From Chara braunii (lineage: Eukaryota; Streptophyta; Charophyceae; Charales; Characeae): DNA of 36,162 nt. The notes under the pieces were generated by a model. That model was given only the letters and a program-made list of their open reading frames with translations, had not been told where the DNA came from and ran no database searches. Of the stretch, positions 22,079-32,800 are shown one piece after another (positions within the stretch are counted from its first letter, which is position 1; each line of letters starts with the position of its first letter). A program made the position numbers and the translations under genes. Location: NCBI GenBank assembly GCA_003427395.1, contig BFEA01000080.1, positions 1,374,297 through 1,410,458 of the forward strand, read 5' to 3'.

Positions 22079-22248
22079 GGTCTCGCCGCACGGCACACGA
22101 AACGAAAACGAAACGAGTGCATCTGCCCCCGAAAGGTGGCAAAATACACTAGTTACTATTTATAGCAAATCGCTGAACCTGGCCATTTTGTGCAGGAAGA
22201 TGCACTCGTTTCGTTTTTCGTTTCGTGTCCCGTGCGACGACGCCCACA
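22079..22248 (+). mobile_element. Fold-back (MITE-like) element with 42-bp inverted ends
   Basis: The arm at 22083-22124 and the arm at 22198-22240 are near-perfect reverse complements. Both contain CACGAAACGAAAA(A)CGAAACG and end in AGTGCATCT on the inner side. Outward, the ends continue weakly to GGGTCTCG on the left and GACGCCC on the right, giving ends that begin GGG. ACA flanks both sides, and the related sequence near 21877 (CTCCGATTCACAGTGTGAC) looks like the empty site. The core of about 73 bp has no coding capacity. A 3-bp duplication would suit a PIF/Harbinger- or CACTA-type mover, but no transposase is present to confirm this. Confidence 0.65.
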
Positions 22249-22378
22249 CTGTGTGACGATATATGTAATACCGGAAAGGAATTGAAATATGAGTAGAACG
22301 CGTGTAAACGTGCAAACGGATTACTGGGGCAAAATTCCTTGAACGAGTTGCCTTCTGAGTTGCGTTCTGCTGGCTTTT

Positions 22379-22510
22379 GGGCCTCGCTCCACTACTGATC
22401 GACCACATGCAGAAAAGGCAAAATGTGGCGGCGTATCTTCCCGTGTTCTAGCGGAAGATTCATTCTCATGTTGCACATTTGGTGAGTGGTGAGTAAGTGG
22501 AGGGAGGTCC
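22379..22510 (+). mobile_element. MITE-like element, GGGCC family, copy M2
   Basis: It starts GGGCCTCGCTCCACTACT and ends AGTAAGTGGAGGGAGGTCC. TTT lies directly outside both ends (22376-22378 and 22511-22513). Its interior, with CGTGTTCTAGCGG and AAGATTCATTCTCAT, is shared with 35710-35803 and, inverted, with 33350-33471. Length is 132 bp. Confidence 0.65.
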
Positions 22511-22924
22511 TTTCTCCTCTGTGTGTTATGGTCTGTGGAAACTAGGAATCGTTGCAGGAACAAACGTCACCGGCTTTTGCGTGCTTGTTGCTGGGAACCA
22601 AAAAAAAAAAAAAAAAAAAAAAACCGAGTCATGGCGCACCTGGCCGACGTCTTCGGTCTTATTATTATCTTATTACTGATGCCCGTCAGTGGTCGGAGGA
22701 TCGAAGATCCGGCAGATCGGTTCGATTTTTTTTATTTTTTATTTTTTTGGAAAGTTCGTATTTATATTGCAAGTATACACAATGGGACGAGGCCGGGGGC
22801 CATGGAGATGAGAGCTCTCCGCGGTCTGGTTGTGTTGCTGCTGCTGCGTGGAAGAAGTTGACCTCGTTGTGGCTCTCCTACCTCCATCCCTGATTTTTTC
22901 TTCGTTTTCTGTGCGCAGGAGGAT
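22511..22924 (+). promoter_or_regulatory. Probable promoter and 5' untranslated region of the FAd gene
   Basis: The stretch lies immediately upstream of the first coding exon. TATTTATATT at 22759-22768 is the best TATA-like motif and would place a transcription start near 22790. If so, an upstream ATG at 22802 opens a 19-codon frame ending with TGA at 22861, well before the gene's own ATG. TTTTTTCTTCGTTTTCTGTGCGCAG just before 22919 looks like a 3' splice site, so an intron in the 5' leader is also possible. A run of about 23 A lies near 22600. None of these choices can be settled from sequence alone. Confidence 0.35.
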
Positions 22925-22987
22925 ATGGCGAAGCTTTATCGTGCTCTTCAACGCCTTCATGGATCGGCGAGAGGAGCCTTGGGGCAG
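22925..22987 (+). CDS. FAd gene exon 1: start of mitochondrial presequence
   Basis: Twenty-one codons starting MAKLYRALQRL and ending RGALGQ. The segment has five basic residues and no acidic one, and would form an amphipathic helix, as mitochondrial presequences do. The ATG follows GAGGAT. The exon ends CAG/GTATTG, a good donor, at a codon boundary, which matches the phase-0 entry of exon 2. No longer in-frame start gives a better presequence. The exon is too short to find by frame length alone and was recognised by matching phase and content to exon 2. Confidence 0.75.
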
Positions 22988-25900
22988 GTATTGTTTATCT
23001 ATCGAACATAAATATATGACTGGCTCACTTGTTGCTTGGGGGTGACCTTTCCCACACACGCCTTGGTTGCATCGGGGTGGGGGCGCTTTGGAGTTCCTGC
23101 TGAGAAATCCACGCTCCCAATCTAGCTCCTGAAGAAGGCAGCCACACACCCACCCGCCTACCAGCTCAGTTGGTATCCCCATGAACTTTTGAAATGCGGA
23201 CTCAAGTTCGAATCCAGATGCTATCAGATTCTCAGATGAACACAATAAAGAAGAAGGCAACCACAGATTCTCAGAAAGGCACAGCAGTCGGGGTTAGTAT
23301 ACACGAAAAGAGGGGGTGGGGTGGGGTGGGGTGATTTCTGTCTTTGCACCCTGCAAAGGAAGTGTCATGAAGTTCAGCTGGGTTTGCTGAGGGAGGTTAA
23401 AGAAAAAGTGTGCCAAGGTTGTCTCTGTGTGATGGACCGAACCTTCCTTCTGGCTGGCGACGCTTTAGCTGGTAAAATAAGTAAAAAGGGCAAATTAACA
23501 TCGCCCGTAAAGATAGATGGAAAATTCGAGCTGTCTGTTTGGCTGAGTGGGAAGAGGACCAGACCGACCAGAGGGCGGACTGAATTTCCGGGTGTGAGAG
23601 AAAGAGAGGTTAAGGCTGCTGTCTTCTTTCATGTCCTATAGCAGCAGCGGGGTGGGCACACGTCTGCATCAGGCCGACATCCTTCCTGCCCTCGCCTGGT
23701 ATAAGCTGATCCTGCCCTCGCCTTGTATAAGTTGATCCTGCCCTCGTCTGGTATAAGGTGATCTGTGTTTCTAATGGCATGTTCCGAGTTTGTGGCTCTC
23801 CTCATCTTCTATCTTCTATCCCTTTCTTGGTTTTACGATAGATCTGACAGGCTCAGACATCTGGATACCTGAGAGGAAAGGTAGAGGTTTGGCAAGCTGA
23901 CAGTGAATCCTCCTCCATACTGCTGGAGCCCTCAATGCTCTTCGAGGATCCTTTGGCCAGACGGAAGCAAGGAAGGAAGCGTGAAGCGTGAGTGTGGCGG
24001 TCGTACTTGTAATTTTTTGACATGCCGGTGGAATAGGAACAGCACTGATGCTCCCCAGAATGGATATATGGACCCAGGGCATGGAGCCAGGTCCATAAGG
24101 ACCTGTTTTTTTTTTTTTGAGAATAAATAAAACAAATAAATTTTCTGTTTTTGTTTCTAAATGGCAATGGCCTTGAGATATCATCTTTGAACGAATCGGC
24201 CGCAGTTAAATTCAGAGGTACTTTTGCTCATCTGATTCCATCGGGATTCGTACTCAGGTCGGTGTTTCAACAGCTGATAGTTGTACCAACTGAGCTATGG
24301 CCCAGTCGCGCTCACGAGGCAGATCCTGCATGCAAAGTCTGTGTAGGAACGATGACCCAGCTGCAAGAGGCAGATCGTGCTTGCCGAGTGACGTAGCCGT
24401 GTTGAGTTCGGCGGATTACTCGTCTGATTCCATCGGGATTCGAACTCGGGTCTGTGTTTCAAGAGTTGATAGTTGTACCAACCGAGCTATGGCCCAGTAG
24501 CGCTCACGAGGCAGATCTTGCATGCAAAGTCTGTGTAGGAACGACGACCCAGCTGCAAGAGGCAGATCGTGCTTGGCAAGTGACGTTGCCGTGTTGAGAT
24601 CGGCGAAGAGCCTTCCCCCTCTATGTTCAACTGTGCATAGACGTGTTTTTGCTGGGACGCTTCTGCTGGTGGTGTATTGCTGTTATGTCCTATTGATATA
24701 ATGCTATTATGTACCGCAGTGTGTTCTACTGGAGAACACCTGTGGGCTGGAAGGATTTGTGTGGGAGTACTTGGAAAAAGAAAGTTGCTTCTTTTGGTAA
24801 TTGCCTACGTGCAGCATTTCATGAGTGAGCACTTGCCTTTCTTGTTGGATGTACTGGGGAAGGATCGCTTTTTCATTTTTTATTATTTTTTTTAAATTTT
24901 TAATTTTTTCACAGTGGTTTTAGTGATCCGTCGTTGTGAGCTATCAGGTATTGTCGAAGCATTGATTGATTGATACGTGTTGCTGTCTTGTTTCTCTTCC
25001 TCAGGTGCGGCCGTTGATCCGCGATGCCAGTGGCTTGTTGGGGAACGGGACCGCTGGAGGCAGTCATGTACGCGCATTTGCTGTGGCGGCTGCAGAAGGT
25101 ATATTCATTATCACTTGCACTTGGTTGCACGTCCAATCCGAGAGTAGGTCACACAACCAACGGCTTGTCAGGCAAACACCTAACCAATAGGCTAAGCGGG
25201 CTGGGGTGAAAGTGAAGCCCCAAGATACGAGTATTTCAACCAACCCCAGCACGGATTGCTCTGCGACACAGTGTGCCCGACCACACTCATTATCCCCATG
25301 TCTCACAGCCACACATCCGTAGTACAATTTCTACGGCGGTTACTGCCTGGAAGCAATGATTGGAAGCAACGAGTGTCCGATCCGAGAATCGAACACAACC
25401 AACGGCTTGTCAGGCAACGCCTATTGGTTGCCTGACCAACCACATGGTTTTCAAGTAAATTAGAGCCACGTTTGGGCAAATGCTATGGAAAGTGAACGTA
25501 CGCCATTCTTTTCCTGAACCCTTGTTTCATTTGTGCAGTCCTGCGTCACTCCCCTCCCAGGGGGGTAGTTGGTTGGCTGAGGCGTCTACATAACCTTAAC
25601 CTAACCTAACCTAACCTAACCTAACCTAACCTAACCTAACTTAACCTAACCTACAATCCCATGCCGAGCACGAAGGCTGCACCACTGTTTTGATGTGCAT
25701 ACCACCTTCTCCAAATACACAAGGCGATCGGCAGGACTGGCCACTTTTGAGGCAATCAGTGCAAAACGCAGAAAAAGTAAACAGCAGTGAAAAAAAAGGC
25801 TTGAAGAGTGTGATTACTGTTGGAACATATTTACAGCTGTCTGATAATTCCGGTGCAAAAATCGTTTAAAAAAACAAAGAGTCCTTGGATGAACAAAGAC

Positions 25901-28900
25901 ATGGCTCTCTTTAAAGGGAAAAAGAAAAAAGAAAAACGAAGACATGGCTCTTACTCGTAGCACTGCTGCTGCTGCTGCTGCTGAGCTGGGTGGGGCACGG
26001 CTTGTGAGACGAGACGAGCCTGAAGTGTACCTGAGGTAGCGTATTCTAGGTTTGGCATTCGCTGTGGACTGTCAAAGAGCCTGCCCTTGCTCAAATCTCT
26101 CCACGGACAGCAATGGAAAATCTCAAAATACCAAACGTAAGGGGCCGACCTGGGTACGAATCCCGCCTGCTGCTCCATTCAACCTGGACTGTGGACAAAA
26201 ATGTTGAAGAATTTAGAAAACAGGACTCCGAGATCCAGCGCCAACGCATCCCAACGAAGGCCCAAGAATGTGGAGGTGGTGTGGGTGAACTTTTGGAAAG
26301 CCACCAGATCCCTCAAATGAGAGCATTTCCGGAATGCCTCGCGCGGCTCCAGAGCATCCCAATGAAGTTGCAAGACTTCAGACATCGTGCACTTTTCAAC
26401 CAACAGAGCCTCGATTAGAGAGAGCGTTTTCAGAACGCCCTGTGGCTGGCTGGGCCTCTGGGTTTTCGGGAGCTTCTGTGCAAAACTCCATAGCTGATGC
26501 CTGGGAAACCATGAGCATGGCCTCTGCTTTGTACACCAACAATATAGTTTGCAGGGCTACTGGCGGTCTAGCAAGGAGCGAAATGTCTGCGGTTTGGCTG
26601 CTTGCCGCTTGCCCTCTGTTTCGCAATCTACTGCATTCTATTAATGTTCCTACCGCCAGGACCAGACTCCGCCCGTGTGCGAGATGGGCCGTCCGATAAG
26701 CAGCGGGATCTCCGGCATCTATCGACGGTGGGCCGGAAAACGTGACTGGGAAAGTGGTGGCCATTGGAAAGTACGGGCCCTGTGCCTTTGTGAAAAGCCC
26801 AAAAAAAAAAAGGTGGAGGGGGGGAAACCAACGGGGCCTTGTAGCATTCCCTTTTCTAAGGGAAGATTCGTTTTGTTTCTTAGGGCCAGATCCCACTTCT
26901 TATGAGTAGGGCACTTTTAGGCAAAATTTGGGATCCCACTTTTTTCGATGAAAGTAGGATCCCGTCCTGGAATGTGGCGGAAGTGGAAACGGTTTCGTAC
27001 GTGGAGGTGCGAGCGTGATTGCAGGGGTGGTAGTTCCTCCGATTATCGGAAGAGGCCAACCCCGTACGTACTTTGTACTGAAAAAGAAGGCGGACTTTTT
27101 TTTTTTTTCTTATTCCCTCGGTCCTAACAGTAGTCCTGGAATGTCCGACCACAGTCTCCAGTGTGTGACGGCCGGTTTGCTACCGTCCCCCCCAACGGAC
27201 ACCCCAAAATTGGACCCCGCCCACAACAACCCGCCACTTCCCTCGAAAAAGTCCCCGGATCATAGGACATGTTGGATCCCATTTTCCTTTCACGAGCCGG
27301 TCGGGCCGGGTCCACTAAAAGGGGAACTTTTGAGTTCTCACGAAAATGGAAAGAAGTGGTATCTGCCTCCGAGTATTTGGGGAGTGGCGCAGCAAGGCCC
27401 TTTCGTTTTCTGTTTTGTCTGCTTCCTCGCCCCACTGCTCAGCAAATGCTCGCATGTGGATTCAAACTTGGGTCTCCGTGGGAAAAGTTGTGGACGGGGT
27501 GGGCGCGCTACTGAAAACGGTAGATGCCGGCCTTCCACCTCAGAAAAGCGCCGCGGAGAACGGAAAGCCCTGACAGCGCTGCCGTGAGGTTCACCTCACG
27601 CCAGCGCTGTCGGGATTTTCTGCTCCCAGCAGCACTTTTCTGAGTCGGAAGGCGAGCAAATGGCGATGGCGGTTTGAACACGCCATCAGGCTGTGTTGAA
27701 ACTGCCGTTCCTATGGCGACTCTCTCTCTCTCTCTCACACAGACATACACATGCACATACACAGTGGTTCACGTGGTGGATCTTTTCCTGGAGTTGAACG
27801 ACTAGATGCATTTCACTCTCCAGAAATTGAAACAGGCGGTTTGCATGGAGCACGAGCTGCGCTGAATCCGGCGTGGCGAAGTGATCACTCTCTGTGTAAG
27901 GTGGTTGTGCATCGAGAGGTGCGTGGAGAGGTGTGCTGGATTGGGGGGGGTCAGTTCGTGGTGTATGGCCGGGATAAGTTTTGCCTGTGCTCGTTCTATA
28001 TGGCCAGATTCAAGCTACTGGAAATGTTTCTACTTTAGGTGGAGCGGCAACATATACTTAGGCTGTAGATCTTTTTTACTGAAGAGAAAAAGGTAAGTAT
28101 CTGTAGATCTTTTTTACTGAAGAAAAAAGGTAAGTATAATCTGACCCCCTGCTCTTCCTCTTTCCCCTCCTCCTTTGTTGATCTTCGACCGTGTGCAGGT
28201 CGCTGCTCTCCAGTCCGTCGTAAATCCGGAAGTACCCATCCCGTTTCTTCTCTTTTTTTTATAAATTTTTCTTTTGTTGAACATAAGAATCTCGGGGACT
28301 TCTCCTTCTGCTCCTCCGCCTCCTCTTCGCCTCCCTCTTGTTGCTCCTGCTTGAACTTGCATCCGCGTGTCAGAGTCCGTCTTGTTTTCTTTGTTTTCTG
28401 AAAGAAAACCTCCCAGCATGCTTATCTATGTTTGCTGTGACCGATTTGCATTTGGTTCAGCAGACGATGTCATCAAGACAGCATTTTCGAAGCAGCAGCA
28501 GAACTTCAGGGCCACGTTGAAAGAGCTCGAGAAAGTGCAACTCCCCATGGATCCGGAGGACCCATCACAGGTGGAGAAGTATGCCAGTATCATGAAGTCT
28601 GTCAGGCAGAAGTACGTGCCCAAGCTTCTCACTCCTGTCAGTCAAGCCTTTCCTTTTGCGGCCTATTGATTGCTTGCCTTGTTGCTTGGCTGCCTGCTTG
28701 TCACGTGTGCGGGTGAACGTTTTTAGCTTGGATTAAATGAACAGCAGTTCTCGTTCCCTGATTCGGACTTCTGTAAGGGCACTTTTTTGGCAAGCTGACT
28801 GACGAGTGCAATTTCCGTTCCGCCTTTTTCTCTCTGTCATGTCGACTGCCAACTTGCGACAATGTTTTTTTTTTTTTTTTTGTGTGTGTGCGTCTACTTG

Positions 28901-29757
28901 TTGTTTCCCCCCTCGTTTTCCGATCTTTTGAGGTTCACTTCCCCCCCATCCTTGACCATTCAATAAATCCATAATTCCTGCATAATTTCTTCCTCCCCCT
29001 TTCTCCTCCCTCCCTCTCCTTTTTTGCCCCTTGCACCTGTTCCGTCCTTTTGTTTTCCCTCCGTATCTACCTTGTCCATCAGTCCCTCCTCCTGTGCTTT
29101 GTTCACACTTTCTTTACTTTCCTTTTTATGGTTCTCTTCATGCTCCTTTTGGTATTTCCCACCTTCCTTCAGACCTGATCGCCACCGCCCCTACATAATC
29201 CTCGTTTCTCCTCTCTGCTAAACCGCACACGTATTCTTATTTGTTGGTGGATATCCATCTGATCCTCGCTCCCTTCCTGTTTTCTTATATCCATCTGATC
29301 CTCGCTCCCTTCCTGTTTTCTTAACAGGCTTGGTGTTCCTTCAATGCCAGAGAAAATTGGATCTCTGATTGACGAGGCTTACGAAGCGGCCCCTGATGTG
29401 CGGTCCTTCCTCGAAGAATCTAAGCGCATCCGACAAGAGTAGGTTACCCTTCCTGTCAATCATTCTCCATCCGTATGACCAAAAGAATTGGGGTGCTGGG
29501 GGTCTGGGGGGGGTCTGTGATGGATGTGGATCATGCGGCTTCTTTGTCAAGTGAAAATAGATCTGCACGCTCACATGCACAGTAGAGCTCCTGGTGTCTA
29601 GACCATTGGGCTCTCTCCTGGGTCTGTTTTTGGGAGAGTGAGTTGTTTGGTGCTTTGTATTTTTTAAGTGCATGTCAAGTGGACGGATGCGTTGGCACTT
29701 CCTGCTCGACCACACAGATGTGGGGAGCCTTGCACATTTGAATATGTCATATGCCTG

Positions 29758-29837
<80 letters not shown>

Positions 29838-32800
29838 ACACTGTTGTTGGGCATTGCTTGATGGGTCTTCAAATCCTGGAAACAGTAAGATGTGGTGTGG
29901 ACACATTTACAGGGTGCACAGGGTGCTACCAACTTCTCCCGAATAGCATGCCTGGTTATTATAGCTGCATTTGTGGCCACTTTCAATCTAGATACAGTTA
30001 CAATTACCGGGTGGTCGGTTCGGGTAAAGACGGCAGCTCTTTCTCTGCGGATCGAGCTGACTACAACAAAAATAACAGGTTCAAACGAGCAGGAAGTTCA
30101 AGACCTGAGGTCTCCAAACCCCGTAAGAGGATGGAAGCCGAACCAGGAGTCCCAAGCAAATGACGCCCAAAATGATGACCTGTAATGTATGGCACCCTTA
30201 TTGTCTGGTCAGCCAACAACAGGATAGTGCATGCTGAGTTTCGAATACCATGCACTCTCATCATGACTGGTTTGACCCTACACCTAGCTAGTCTGAATTC
30301 GTGATTAGGGTGTGCTGTATTTGGGGGAAGGTGGTAGTCATAGCGTAGGAGCGGTGCCCTTGGGTGGTCTTCCTGGAGGATGACGTTGGTCGTCCCTACT
30401 TTTCGCCCGACTAACTCTGGATGGCCACATTCACTTCTGTGGCGAAACTGGATTCGGAGAGTAGAAGATCATGAAACCGTCTAGCCCGAGGTATCGGTAT
30501 ATATGCACACCAGGTCGCCTGACGAAGTCGAGGCAGAGCAGCTGCTTGTTTGTTCATGATTTATTCCAAGAGCACCCTTGCCTGCGTCTAGGTTGAACAG
30601 CTCTATTGTGTTTGGCTCAATGCACATACTCTGTCTACTGTACAGTAGAATACGGTGCTGTGGCCCCATATATACACCGTTTCAAAGGTACATGTATACA
30701 CAAACGTACATCTCTCGGGTATTGGTCTGTCTGCATGAGCGATCTTTGATTCTTTTATCCTCAGCAGCCTCTGGCAGAACTGACCCTAGGTGGATACCTG
30801 ATCACGAGTGCCAAGCAGCTGTGATATGATCCGACTGTCTCTACCTCCAGCTAGCTCTGGCACTCATCTTCCGGGGCGACAGTGCACAGTCCCGGAATTA
30901 CACACGAGAGACCGTGTCGTGCTAGGTCGAGTAGATATACATACATATAGGAAAGTAAAGAATGGCCCTGGTAGATGGTAGTGCAAGGAGACTCGCGCAC
31001 AGGTCCCCGGATCAAATCATGGCAGGCTAGAAAGGTGAAATCCTTTCAGTAGGGCACCCGTAGCAGAGACCGATGATTTCCAGAGAAGAAGGAAACAACA
31101 AGATTGGAGATGCTATTTTCACCTGATTGTGCAGCGGTTGCAGGCCTGGCCTGTCTTTTGGATGTGCAGAATGATCGGGATCAAGGCCAAGAGACCTTCC
31201 TACGCCCTACTCCAAGTGAGGGGCATATTTCTGCAGCAAGGTTCCAAAGACGAAACTGCCCGCTGTCGGATCTTGTTCAGTCAGGACCGGGTGCTCCCCG
31301 CAGATTCTCCAGAACTTATCAGTGCCGTTGTGGGACTTCCGTTTATGTCGGAGCAGATCTGCCGTTAACACCACTCTCAGGTTCTACAGGACCCTACTCC
31401 TCATGCCTGGCATAGTAACCTTCTTACCCTGATGGACTCATTCGTTCCGCAGAGTCCGTATGGCCCACAGCACCGTCCCTCTCACCACTTCTGCTGCGTA
31501 AAGCTTCTGTTTGTCCTCTCTACCCACTGCCATCAGCGTTCCTAATGGGATAGAAGCAATCGTCATCCTCGTTCACTATCCATGGGAAGAGGTCCCTCAT
31601 CACTGACGCCCACCTTTTCCAGAAGTCTGCGATCATGGGGCAGTGAAGAAAGAGGTGGGGAATGGAATCTGTCTGGTCGCACCGATGAGCCGCGCATTGC
31701 TCATCTTTGTGGCTACTTAGATGCCAGCCACTGTGCCGTGCCGTCGGGACGACCAAGTGGTGTATCTGCCACAGCAGTCCAGCCTGTTTCTGGTCAGGTA
31801 GGGACTTAAGGATCGCGCATTGCTCCCGCCATCTCCTGACCATCCGTCTAAGGATTAGCGCAGGGGGGATCCACTCTCTTTTCGCCCGTCTGTCTCTCAA
31901 TTCTTTCAGATAAATGCAATTCTCGAAGCAGCGACCGGTAGATTACCTTCATGGTGATCTGCTGTGGCGGAATTCTCTTCTTGTTGTGATTCGCAGGGGG
32001 AAGGTACTGCTCTTGGGCGTCCAACACTAGTTGTCGCTTGCTCCTTCTCAGACAAAAGGGGAGGTACACACACCTCCTCACTCCGCTTGCCCCCTCTGCA
32101 GACCCCCACTGTCTCTACAGTGAACGGGTCAATCTGGCATCTGCGGGGCAAATCTTCCTCCCCCGATCCTACCAACGGGCAACCTAACCCCTCGTTGCCC
32201 GACCTCACTAGCCATTCTGAGGCTGCATGTGTCCCTGCCAACAGCACCCCTTCCAGCCTGTACACCATTCACAGACAAAGCTCCCCTTTTTGGTTCACCC
32301 AGTCCCCTCCCTTCCTGGAGGCCATCCTACTTCAGCAGGTCCGGGATGGCGCCTCCCGCAATTCCCTTAACCTCCTGTGAAGGCAGGCTCCCTATCATGC
32401 CCTCGTCTGTCTTCAAGTCCCCTTTCTGGGTGTCCCATAAGGGGACAATCTTATATACCCCCTACTCAGCCCACTGACAACCAAAAGCACCCATGCTATC
32501 CTACCATGGGAAGGGGTCCGTCTCGATGTCACATATGAACCTGTTATCGAACAGGAGCTGGTTGAAGACAGCGTCGACAGTCTCCTGCCTCTGGAGCTGG
32601 ATATTACCTTTCCGTAGTGCCATCGGAGGACCACACCGACCCCCTGGATGGGGTGAAATAAACTTGATCGTTGGGATGGGTGGAGTATAAGGGGGTAATG
32701 AGGTGAACGTGTGAAGATTGTGGGTAACTGCGGGGAGTTGTAAAGACTATGGACACCTTCAGGATGTACTGGGAGATGTAGGAAGCATGGACAATAATGA

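Larger units (their letters stand above)
22988..25004 (+). other. FAd intron 1 (2,017 bp)
   Basis: The intron runs from GTATTG to a strong acceptor, TTGTTTCTCTTCCTCAG. It contains three tRNA-like SINE units, a 26-bp triplet repeat and a 192-bp tandem duplication, listed separately. Elsewhere in it I see only G-rich GGGGTGGGGTGGGG near 23311 and unassigned DNA. Near 23541 GGCTGAGTGG resembles an A box without a clear B box. Confidence 0.7.
25099..28460 (+). other. FAd intron 2 (3,362 bp)
   Basis: The intron runs from GTATAT to TTTGGTTCAG. It holds two SINE-like units, the CCTAA array, a symmetrical 124-bp fold-back and a duplicated donor-like motif, listed separately. (GCT)n lies at 25968-25983. 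Open frames near 26113-26905 and 27015-27587 are unrecognised. B-box-like GGTACGAATCCCG near 26153 (+) and GACCCAAGTTTGAATCC near 27458 (minus strand) hint at further decayed SINEs. Confidence 0.65.

Noticed and set aside
23155-23220. A tRNA gene.
   Set aside because: A and B boxes are present but acceptor and anticodon stems do not pair properly, so it is a tRNA-derived repeat.
25591-25653. A true chromosome end.
   Set aside because: The array is short, contains variants and lies inside an intron with unique DNA on both sides.
26511-26697. A basic, presequence-like frame (start MSMASALYTNN) as possible first exon of the FAd gene.
   Set aside because: It lies downstream of exon 2, only a weak donor would fit the phase, and exons 1 and 2 already supply a complete presequence.
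28367-28460. In-frame extension of FAd exon 3 upstream, with an ATG at 28418.
   Set aside because: It would give a Cys/Tyr-rich N-terminus without targeting features, and the phase-1 junction with exon 2 at 28461 explains the reading better.
30480-30700. Solo LTR on the minus strand suggested by TATA and AATAAA motifs.
   Set aside because: No defined ends, target duplication or second copy could be seen.
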